Positions 26,736 to 32,708 of a stretch of 32,708 nucleotides of DNA are shown here, in pieces (positions within the stretch are counted from its first letter, which is position 1; each line of letters begins with the position of its first letter). A program made the position numbers and the translations under genes. The DNA is from Acetobacteraceae bacterium. GTDB lineage: Bacteria > Pseudomonadota > Alphaproteobacteria > Acetobacterales > Acetobacteraceae. The notes beneath the pieces are model-generated. The model made no database searches. It was not told the DNA's origin and saw only the letters and a list, made by a program, of their open reading frames with translations. The DNA lies in the NCBI GenBank assembly GCA_027449745.1, contig DAIDKZ010000029.1:1-32708 (forward strand), written 5' to 3'.

Positions 26736-27131
26736 ATGGCGAAACAGGCCGCCAGCACGCGCCCTCGCAAGAAGGAGCGCAAGAACATCTCGTCCGGCGT
26801 CGCCCACGTGGCGGCGACGTTCAATAATACCATCATCACGATCGCGGACGCGCAGGGCAATGCCATCGCCTGGTCCTCGGCCGGCAGCCAGGGTTTCAAG
26901 GGCAGCCGCAAGTCCACCCCCTACGCGGCCCAGGTCGCGGCGGAGGATGCGGGGCGCAAGGCGCGTGAGCACGGCATGGAAACGCTCGAAATTCAAGTGA
27001 CGGGGCCGGGTTCGGGGCGGGAGAGCGCGCTCAGGGCGCTGCAGTCGGTGGGCTTTGCCATCACGGCCATCCGCGACACCACGCCCATCCCCCATAACGG
27101 CTGCCGCCCCCGCAAGCGCCGGCGCGTCTGA
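26736..27131 (+). CDS. rpsK: 30S ribosomal protein S11
   Basis: 131 residues. [27 protein letters not shown] and the end [20 protein letters not shown] are near invariant. The HNGCRP stretch carries the Asn that forms isoaspartate in other bacteria. S11 forms part of the 30S platform by the E site. Confidence 0.99.
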   Translation: MAKQAASTRPRKKERKNISSGVAHVAATFNNTIITIADAQGNAIAWSSAGSQGFKGSRKSTPYAAQVAAEDAGRKAREHGMETLEIQVTGPGSGRESALRALQSVGFAITAIRDTTPIPHNGCRPRKRRRV

Positions 27132-27178
27132 GCGCGAGGCCGTCCGGGCGGGTTGATGCAATCGACGAGAGGCAAAGC

Positions 27179-28198
27179 GTGATCATCCAGAGAAACTGGC
27201 AGTCTCTGATCAAGCCGGAGAAGCTCGGCGTGGAGACCGGCGCGCAGCGCGGGCGGGTCGCAACGATCATCGCCGAGCCGCTCGAGCGCGGCTTTGGAAT
27301 GACCCTTGGCAACGCGATCCGGCGTATCCTGATTTCGTCGCTTCAGGGCGCGGCCGTGACAGCGATCAAGATCGACGGCGTGCTGCATGAGTTCAGCTCG
27401 GTTCCGGGCGTGCGCGAGGACGTCACGGACATCGTCCTCAACGTCAAGCAGCTGGCGCTGCGCATGCACGGCGAGGGGCCGAAGCGCATGTCGCTGACCG
27501 CGGTCGGGCCGGGCGAGGTGACCGCGCGGCAGATCGAAGCCGGGCACGACATCGAGATCATGAACCCTGATCTGGTCATCTGTACACTCGACGATGGCGT
27601 CCGGCTGGGCATGGAGTTCACGGTCAACCTCGGAAAAGGCTATGTCGCCGCCGCGCTCAATCGGGAAGAGGACAGCCCGATCGGACTGATCCCGGTCGAC
27701 GCTATCTACTCCCCGGTGCGCCGCGTCGCCTACCGCGTCGAGCCGACGCGCGTCGGCCAGGTTACGGACTATGACCGGCTGCTCCTCACCGTCGAAACCA
27801 ATGGCGCCGTCGGGCCCGAGGACGCCGTGGCGCTCGCCGCGCGCATCCTGCAGGACCAGCTCCAGCTCTTCATCAACTTCGAAGAGCCGCAGCTGATGCG
27901 CGAAGACATGCCGCACGAGGATCTGCCGTTCAACCGCAATCTGCTGCGCAAGGTGGACGAGCTCGAACTCTCGGTGCGCAGCGCCAACTGTCTGAAGAAC
28001 GACAATATCGTCTATATCGGCGATCTGGTGCAGAAATCCGAGCAGGAGATGCTGCGCACACCGAATTTCGGCCGGAAATCGCTGAACGAGATCAAGGAAG
28101 TTCTGGCGACCATGGGCCTCTCGCTCGGCATGGCCGTGCCGGGCTGGCCGCCGGAGAACGTGGAAGACATGGCCAAGCGGCTGGAAGAGCCGTTCTGA
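27179..28198 (+). CDS. rpoA: DNA-directed RNA polymerase subunit alpha
   Basis: 339 residues from the GTG at 27179 ([15 protein letters not shown]). The N-terminal dimerisation domain has [21 protein letters not shown], and the C-terminal domain has [14 protein letters not shown] with R267 at the position of E. coli R265, which contacts UP elements and activators, then [16 protein letters not shown]. Alpha starts RNA polymerase assembly. It follows rpsK directly because rpsD, which lies between them in E. coli, is absent here. Confidence 0.99.
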   Translation: MIIQRNWQSLIKPEKLGVETGAQRGRVATIIAEPLERGFGMTLGNAIRRILISSLQGAAVTAIKIDGVLHEFSSVPGVREDVTDIVLNVKQLALRMHGEGPKRMSLTAVGPGEVTARQIEAGHDIEIMNPDLVICTLDDGVRLGMEFTVNLGKGYVAAALNREEDSPIGLIPVDAIYSPVRRVAYRVEPTRVGQVTDYDRLLLTVETNGAVGPEDAVALAARILQDQLQLFINFEEPQLMREDMPHEDLPFNRNLLRKVDELELSVRSANCLKNDNIVYIGDLVQKSEQEMLRTPNFGRKSLNEIKEVLATMGLSLGMAVPGWPPENVEDMAKRLEEPF

Positions 28199-28222
28199 CC
28201 GGCGGCAAGGGAGTAAAGCGCA

Positions 28223-28645
28223 ATGCGTCATGGAGTTGCCGGTCGTAAGCTCGGCGTCACCTCGAGCCATCGCCTGGCCATGTTCCGCAACATGGCGGTG
28301 GCGTTGCTGAAGCACGAGCAGATCACGACGACGCTGCCGAAGGCGAAGGAACTGCGCCCGGTGGCCGAGAAGCTGATCACCCTGGGCAAGCGGGGTGGCA
28401 TGCATGCCCGGCGCCAGGCCTATGCGGAGCTGCGGGACGACCGCATCGTCGCCAAGCTGTTCGGCGCCCTTGCCGAGCGCTACCGCGCGCGTGCCGGTGG
28501 CTATACGCGTGTGCTCAAGGCCGGTGTCCGCTACGGCGATGCCGCGAGCATGGCGGTGATCGAGCTGGTCGATCGCGATCCGTTCGCCAAGGGCCAGGAT
28601 TCCGGCCCCAAGCCAACCCCGGACAGCGACGCCGCGACCGAGTGA
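28223..28645 (+). CDS. rplQ: 50S ribosomal protein L17
   Basis: 140 residues. [37 protein letters not shown] is the family start; [26 protein letters not shown] closes the fold. A short acidic, disordered tail ([11 protein letters not shown]) follows. Last gene of the ribosomal block. Confidence 0.99.
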   Translation: MRHGVAGRKLGVTSSHRLAMFRNMAVALLKHEQITTTLPKAKELRPVAEKLITLGKRGGMHARRQAYAELRDDRIVAKLFGALAERYRARAGGYTRVLKAGVRYGDAASMAVIELVDRDPFAKGQDSGPKPTPDSDAATE

Positions 28646-28664
28646 CGGCCTGCATCCGGGCGCT

Positions 28665-28690
28665 GCTCTAGCCGTTATGGTTTCTAGAGC
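28665..28690 (+). terminator. Hairpin after rplQ (possible end of the ribosomal operon)
   Basis: GCTCTAG (28665-28671), a 12-base loop, CTAGAGC (28684-28690), then the self-complementary GCGGGCCCGC (28691-28700). There is no T-run, so it is not a classical intrinsic terminator, but it sits where one would be expected, 20 bases past the rplQ stop. Confidence 0.4.
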
Positions 28691-28736
28691 GCGGGCCCGC
28701 CCACCACGGATGGACAGGCTACTGAAAACAAAGGGT

Positions 28737-28781
28737 TAGTGTCCCGGGAATTCGCTTGCGAATAGCCGGACGAGGACACTA
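28737..28781. repeat. Nested inverted repeat upstream of rarA
   Basis: Outer arms TAGTGTCC (28737-28744) and GGACACTA (28774-28781) are perfectly complementary; inside them ATTCGC-TT-GCGAAT (28750-28763) forms a second perfect stem. The 45-base element could be a small palindromic repeat, a structured RNA or a regulator site. It ends 10 bases before the rarA start. Confidence 0.5.
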
Positions 28782-28791
28782 GAACAGCGTC

Positions 28792-30159
28792 GTGTCCATC
28801 ACTCCCGCCCCAGATGCCGCGGCCGACCTGTTCGGCGCGGTGGCGCTCCCGGTGGCCAAGCGGCCGGGGCCATCCTCGCCTGCGGAATCGACCCCGGGCC
28901 CCTTGGCGGATCGGCTTCGCCCGGCCGCGCTCGGCGAGATCGTCGGGCAGGATCATCTGCTGGGGCCCGAGGGAACCCTGACGCGCATGCTGGAGCGTGG
29001 GTCGCTCGCATCGCTTATCTTCTGGGGGCCGCCGGGCGTCGGCAAAACCACGATCGCTAGGCTGCTCGCGCAGACGGCAGGGCGGGATTTCGTCCAGCTC
29101 TCGGCAGTGTTTTCCGGCGTCGCGGACCTCAAGCGCGTGTTCGAGGAGGCCCGGAACCGCCGACGGGCGGGCCGCGGCACGCTGCTCTTCGTCGACGAAG
29201 TGCATCGGTTCAACCGCGCTCAGCAGGATGCGTTCCTGCCGGTCGTCGAGGACGGGACCGTGGTGCTGGTCGGCGCCACCACCGAGAATCCCTCCTTCGC
29301 ACTCAACGGCGCGCTACTCTCGCGCTGCCAGGTGCTGGTGCTGCGCCGGCTCGACGACGCGGCGCTGGAGCAGCTCCTGGTCCGTGCCGAGGCGGCAACG
29401 GGGCGTACGCTTTCGCTCGTGCCTGAAGCGCGGGCGGCCCTGCGCGCGATGGCCGACGGGGATGGCCGCTACGCTCTGAACATGGCCGAGCAGCTCTTTG
29501 CATTGCCAGCGGACACGCCGCCGCTGGAACCGGCTGCCGTCGCCACCCTCCTGGCCCGCCGTGCCGCGCTCTACGACAAGGACCGCGAAGAGCACTACAA
29601 CCTGATCTCGGCGCTGCATAAGGCGCTGCGGGGGTCGGACCCGGATGCGGGCCTCTATTGGCTGGCGCGGATGCTCGCCGGTGGCGAGGATCCGCGCTTC
29701 ATCGCCCGCCGCCTGGTGCGCTTCGCCGTCGAGGATGTCGGCATGGCGGAGCCGCAGGCGCTGGTGCAGGCGCTGGCGGCATGGGAAGCCTATGAAAGGT
29801 TGGGCAGTCCGGAGGGCGAGTTGGCAATCGCCCAGGCGGTCGTGTTCCTCGGCACCGCGCCGAAATCCAACGCGCTCTACGTCGCCCTCAGCGCCGCCAG
29901 CCGGTCGGCAAAGGGCACGGGCAGCCTGATGCCGCCGGCGCATATCCTGAACGCGCCGACCCGACTGATGAAGACGCTTGGCTACGGGGCCGGCTACGAA
30001 TACGACCATGCGGCCGAGGAGGCTTTCTCGGGGCAGAATTACTTCCCCGATGGGCTGGAGCGGCAAAATTTCTACCGCCCGAGCGGGCGTGGCTTCGAGC
30101 GCGAGGTGGCGCGTCGGCTCGAAGCATGGGCGAACCTGCGCGCGGAGCGGAGCCGGTGA
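28792..30159 (+). CDS. rarA: Replication-associated recombination protein A (AAA+ ATPase, RarA/MgsA)
   Basis: 455 residues. The AAA+ core has Walker A GPPGVGKT (79-86), Walker B DEVH (135-138), the sensor segment GATTENPSFALNGALLSRCQVL, and an early LRPAALGEIVGQDHLLGP motif shared with clamp-loader-like ATPases. The C-terminal tetramerisation domain includes DPRFIARRLVRFAVEDVG and YGAGYEYDH. It acts at stalled replication forks. The start is taken as GTG at 28792; its ribosome binding site is weak, so a start further inside is possible, though the N-terminal DLFGAVALP motif supports most of it. Its stop overlaps the next gene. Confidence 0.95.
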   Translation: MSITPAPDAAADLFGAVALPVAKRPGPSSPAESTPGPLADRLRPAALGEIVGQDHLLGPEGTLTRMLERGSLASLIFWGPPGVGKTTIARLLAQTAGRDFVQLSAVFSGVADLKRVFEEARNRRRAGRGTLLFVDEVHRFNRAQQDAFLPVVEDGTVVLVGATTENPSFALNGALLSRCQVLVLRRLDDAALEQLLVRAEAATGRTLSLVPEARAALRAMADGDGRYALNMAEQLFALPADTPPLEPAAVATLLARRAALYDKDREEHYNLISALHKALRGSDPDAGLYWLARMLAGGEDPRFIARRLVRFAVEDVGMAEPQALVQALAAWEAYERLGSPEGELAIAQAVVFLGTAPKSNALYVALSAASRSAKGTGSLMPPAHILNAPTRLMKTLGYGAGYEYDHAAEEAFSGQNYFPDGLERQNFYRPSGRGFEREVARRLEAWANLRAERSR

Positions 30160-31181
30160 GCATGGAGCAGCGCGCGGTCTCGGCGGACGAGGCCGATATC
30201 CGCCTGGATCGCTGGTTCCGCCGGCATTTTCCGGCGCTGAAGCAGGGCGCGATCGAGAAGCTGTGCCGCACCGGCCAGGTGCGGGTGGACGGGCGGCGAA
30301 GCGAGGCGAACGCCCGGCTCGCTCCCGGACAGCTGGTGCGAATTCCGCCGCTGCCGATCCCCGCCTCGCCCGATCCCGCGGCGCCCTTCGTGCCCCCGGC
30401 GCTCGATGCGGCGACGCAGCGCGCGCTGGAATCGATGATCCTCTACCGCGACGCCCAGCTCATCGTGCTCGGCAAACCGGTCGGACTGCCGGTGCAGGGC
30501 GGACCCGGCATTGTCCGCCATCTCGACGCGTGGCTCGACGGGCTGCGCTTCGGCAGCGACCACCGGCCGCGGCTGGTGCACCGGCTCGACCGCGATACCA
30601 CTGGGGTGCTGGTGGTCGCCCGCAGCCCGGGCGTGGCGGCGAAGCTCGCCGCCGCCTTCCGTGGGCGCGCCGTGCGCAAGACCTACTGGGCCGTGGTCAG
30701 CGGCAGACCGCTGCCGGAGGCCGGGCGGATCGACCGGCCGCTGGTGCGCCGCAAGGGCGAGGGCCATGGCGCGCGGACCGCGCTCGCCGAGCCAGGCGAC
30801 GCCGAGGCCGCCCGCGCCATCACCGACTACCGCACGCTCGATCATGCGGCGCGCAAGCTGGCCTGGCTCGAACTCACTCCGCTCACCGGGCGGACACATC
30901 AGCTGCGTGTGCACTGCGCCGCGATCGGCGCGCCGATCCTGGGTGATGCCGCCTATGGCGAGCAGCGCAACACCGACGCTCGCGGCTGGCGCAACACCGC
31001 GCTCGTTGCGGGGCTCTCCGAGATGCTGCACCTGCATGCGCGCCGGCTGGTTCTGCCTCATCCGGAGGGCGGCCTGCTGGAGGTGGAGGCTGATCTGCCA
31101 CCGCACATGGCCGAGACGTTCGGGATCCTCGGCTTCGCCGCGCCGCCCGCAGCAGCGCCGCGGCGCCTGGCCGACGGCTGA
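30156..31181 (+). CDS. RluC/RluD-family 23S rRNA pseudouridine synthase
   Basis: 341 residues from the GTG at 30156, which overlaps the rarA stop (GTGA) and sits eight bases after GGAG; ATG at 30162 is the alternative. An S4 RNA-binding domain covers about 14-65 (IRLDRWFRRHFPALKQGAIEKLCRTGQVRVDG). The catalytic motif HRLDRDTTGVLVVAR has D145 as catalytic aspartate, and LTPLTGRTHQLRVHCAAIGAPILGD completes the active site. It isomerises uridines of 23S rRNA. RluC versus RluD cannot be settled by eye. Confidence 0.92.
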   Translation: MSMEQRAVSADEADIRLDRWFRRHFPALKQGAIEKLCRTGQVRVDGRRSEANARLAPGQLVRIPPLPIPASPDPAAPFVPPALDAATQRALESMILYRDAQLIVLGKPVGLPVQGGPGIVRHLDAWLDGLRFGSDHRPRLVHRLDRDTTGVLVVARSPGVAAKLAAAFRGRAVRKTYWAVVSGRPLPEAGRIDRPLVRRKGEGHGARTALAEPGDAEAARAITDYRTLDHAARKLAWLELTPLTGRTHQLRVHCAAIGAPILGDAAYGEQRNTDARGWRNTALVAGLSEMLHLHARRLVLPHPEGGLLEVEADLPPHMAETFGILGFAAPPAAAPRRLADG

Positions 31182-31188
31182 GCGAGCG

Positions 31189-31887
31189 ATGCGCCGCTTC
31201 TGGACCCGCGCCGAGGTCGTATCCTCGCCGCCCGGTTTTGGCATTCTGCTCGATGGCCGGCCGGTGCGCTTGCCGCAGGGTGGCGCGCGGCTGCAGGTCA
31301 CGACCGCCCCGCTTGCCGCCGCCATTGCCGAGGAATGGCAGGCGGCCGGCGAGGACATTGCCTATGCCGATCTGCCCATCACCCGCCTGGCCGGCACCGC
31401 GCAGGCGCGCGTGGCACCGGATCGGGCCGCGAGCGTAGCCGCGTTGGCCGCTTATGGTGCATCGGACCTGCTCTGCTACCGCGCCGAAGCGCCGGCGGAG
31501 CTGGTCGAGCGCCAGGCGCTGGCTTGGCAGCCGTGGGTCGACTGGGCGGCGCTGACACTCGATGCGCCGCTATCCGTGACGGCCGGCGTGATGCCGCTGG
31601 CTCAACCCGAACTGTCCCTGGCGGCGCTGCGCGCGGCGCTGCAACGCCAGACGGCCGAGGCACTCACTGCGCTCGGGGTGCTGGTGCCCGCGCTCGGCAG
31701 CCTGGTGCTCGGGCTCGCCGTCGCGGAGCAGGCGCTGCTGGCGGAGGACGCGGTGGCGCTGGCCTCGCTCGATGAACTCTTCCAGGCCGAACTCTGGGGC
31801 GAGGACGCCGAAGCGGCGGCGCGGCGGCAGAATGTTCGGGCCGAGGCCCTCCTCGCCGGCCGTTTCCTGGCCCTCGCGCGGGGCTGA
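31189..31887 (+). CDS. ATP12-family F1-ATPase assembly chaperone
   Basis: 232 residues from the ATG at 31189. The family pattern is visible: [10 protein letters not shown] near the start, [16 protein letters not shown], then [28 protein letters not shown] (residues about 46-73) and [31 protein letters not shown]12 holds the F1 alpha subunit during ATP synthase assembly in mitochondria and Alphaproteobacteria. It follows the pseudouridine synthase by seven bases. An open frame in this phase runs far upstream inside that gene and is a shadow. Confidence 0.93.
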   Translation: MRRFWTRAEVVSSPPGFGILLDGRPVRLPQGGARLQVTTAPLAAAIAEEWQAAGEDIAYADLPITRLAGTAQARVAPDRAASVAALAAYGASDLLCYRAEAPAELVERQALAWQPWVDWAALTLDAPLSVTAGVMPLAQPELSLAALRAALQRQTAEALTALGVLVPALGSLVLGLAVAEQALLAEDAVALASLDELFQAELWGEDAEAAARRQNVRAEALLAGRFLALARG

Positions 31888-31891
31888 GCCG

Positions 31892-32158
31892 ATGAGCGCC
31901 AAGCGGTTGCGGATCACCGGGCGGGTGCAGGGCGTCGGCTTTCGCGACTGGATGGTGCGCCGGGCGGCGGCTTTGGGCGTTGCCGGCTGGGTGCGCAACG
32001 CCGCCGACGGCAGTGTCGAGGCGCTGGTCGCCGGCGAAGCCGCCGCGGTGGAGGAACTGCTGCGCGCCTGCCGCCGCGGGCCGCGTCTGGCCGAGGTGGT
32101 CAGCATCGAGGAGGACTTGGCCGAGGCGCCGGATCAGCCTGGCTTTTTGCGTCGATAG
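31892..32158 (+). CDS. acyP: Acylphosphatase
   Basis: 88 residues from the ATG at 31892, four bases after the ATP12 stop. The active-site loop [11 protein letters not shown] supplies R18, and [12 protein letters not shown] supplies N36, the two residues that bind phosphate and water. It hydrolyses carboxyl-phosphate bonds such as acetyl phosphate. Last of the four-gene rarA run. Confidence 0.95.
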   Translation: MSAKRLRITGRVQGVGFRDWMVRRAAALGVAGWVRNAADGSVEALVAGEAAAVEELLRACRRGPRLAEVVSIEEDLAEAPDQPGFLRR

Positions 32159-32179
32159 CGCCCGGCGGCCCGACCCACA

Positions 32180-32208
32180 TTGCCTTCCGCCGCCCGCGCC
32201 GCTATTGG
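32180..32208 (+). promoter_or_regulatory. Promoter of the tRNA-Thr gene
   Basis: TTGCCT (32180-32185), 17 bases, TATTGG (32203-32208). It ends 23 bases before the tRNA, as expected for a short 5' leader removed by RNase P. Confidence 0.5.
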
Positions 32209-32231
32209 TTGCCGCACGTGACCCCGCCGGC

Positions 32232-32306
<75 letters not shown>

Positions 32307-32343
32307 TAATTTCAGAGGTTTAGCGGGAGTAATTCGGTCTCCC

Positions 32344-32381
32344 GGGGGCACAACCGGCGCCGGGGGCACATCGGGGGCACA
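32344..32381 (+). repeat. Three GGGGGCACA direct repeats beside the tRNA
   Basis: GGGGGCACA occurs at 32344-32352, 32362-32370 and 32373-32381, 38 bases after the tRNA. Clusters of such nonamers next to a tRNA 3' end resemble arm-type sites of tyrosine integrases at the edge of integrated elements. No integrase gene is present before the window ends. Confidence 0.5.
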
Positions 32382-32660
32382 CGCGGAGGGCCGGACTCCG
32401 CTCGTTCCCCCTGGCTTCGTTGCGTTCGCAGGCTGCTCATCCGCCGTCGTCCGCGGAGGCACCCAGCCGCCGCCCGCCTGGCGGCGAGCTGGGCGCTGGC
32501 GGCCGGCGGCGCGGCCGACGGGATGCGCTCGCCGATCGCCCGGGGCGCTCGATCGCACCGTATCCCTCCGCCGAGAACCGCCTGCTGTTGGGTGCTGATC
32601 TGAGCGAGAGTGGCCGTCCTTTTGGCGACGGCATGGTGGGAAGTGTCCACGAAGGCGATC
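32382..32660. other. GC-rich stretch without a supported gene
   Basis: About 280 bases between the repeats and the partial reading frame at the right edge. Open frames exist in several phases, but all have the biased Arg/Pro/Ala composition of GC-rich non-coding sequence and none resembles a known family. The inverted repeat GTGTCCA/TGGACAC (32643-32649 and 32662-32668) spans the following start codon. Confidence 0.5.
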
Positions 32661-32708
32661 ATGGACACAAGCGTCCGGTGTGGACGGCGGCGTCGGTCCT
32701 GGCCTGAG
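32661..32708 (+). CDS. Possible IS66-type transposase accessory protein (N-terminal 16 codons, cut by window end)
   Basis: The ATG at 32661 has GAAGG five bases upstream and opens MDTSVRCGRRRRSWPE, then the window ends. A basic arginine run followed by SWPE/SWSxE is how many IS66-family TnpA and IS3-family OrfA helix-turn-helix proteins begin. Sixteen codons cannot prove it; the match is from memory of the family pattern, supported by the position beside a tRNA and repeat cluster. Confidence 0.35.
   Translation, partial: MDTSVRCGRRRRSWPE

Noticed and set aside
30511-31188. Upstream extension of the ATP12 gene
   Set aside because: It lies fully inside the pseudouridine synthase gene in another phase; the ATP12 similarity begins at the ATG at 31189.

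Overview
High-GC (clearly above 60 %) chromosomal DNA from an alphaproteobacterium. The lineage call rests on three things: the fused str-S10-spc-alpha ribosomal cluster with secY-adk-rpsM-rpsK-rpoA-rplQ and no rpmJ or rpsD; an ATP12-family F1-ATPase assembly chaperone, which is found in Alphaproteobacteria and mitochondria; and the FNR/FixK-type box upstream of one gene. The gene set is compatible with Rhodospirillales/Acetobacteraceae, but the family is an inference.

Layout. (1) 1-3116: the end of a ribose-type sugar ABC uptake operon (binding protein fragment, double ATPase with an unusual C-terminal domain, permease). (2) 3215-4848: an orphan beta-class DNA methyltransferase and a convergent SDR dehydrogenase whose 3' ends overlap by 91 bp. 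(3) 4921-8751: a same-strand accessory set: an unknown protein behind an FNR-like box, a luciferase-like flavin monooxygenase and two alpha/beta hydrolases. (4) 8790-10197: a MarR regulator divergent from a BadI-like 2-ketocyclohexanecarboxyl-CoA hydrolase, with a palindromic operator candidate between them. (5) 10246-12090: a minus-strand pair, a ferritin-like di-iron protein and a cupin-like protein, behind its own sigma70-type promoter. (6) 12152-28645: rpsL to rplQ, about 16.5 kb of translation genes on the plus strand, with strong promoters before rpsL and rpsM; fusA is missing between rpsG and tuf. (7) 28792-32158: rarA, an RluC/RluD-type pseudouridine synthase, ATP12 and acylphosphatase, tightly packed. 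(8) 32232-32708: tRNA-Thr(CGU), followed by three GGGGGCACA repeats and, at the right edge, the first codons of what looks like an IS66-type transposase accessory protein. This is the probable border of an integrated element.

How the genes work together. The ribosomal block is conserved and ordinary apart from the absent fusA and several GC-rich leader or intergenic hairpins. The most interesting accessory part is 4.9-12.1 kb. It holds an oxygen-dependent flavin monooxygenase and a di-iron protein, CoA-thioester ring cleavage (BadI), two hydrolases, a MarR repressor and an FNR-type site. Together these suggest catabolism of alicyclic, aromatic or ester compounds, but the pathway is incomplete here and its substrate cannot be read from the sequence.
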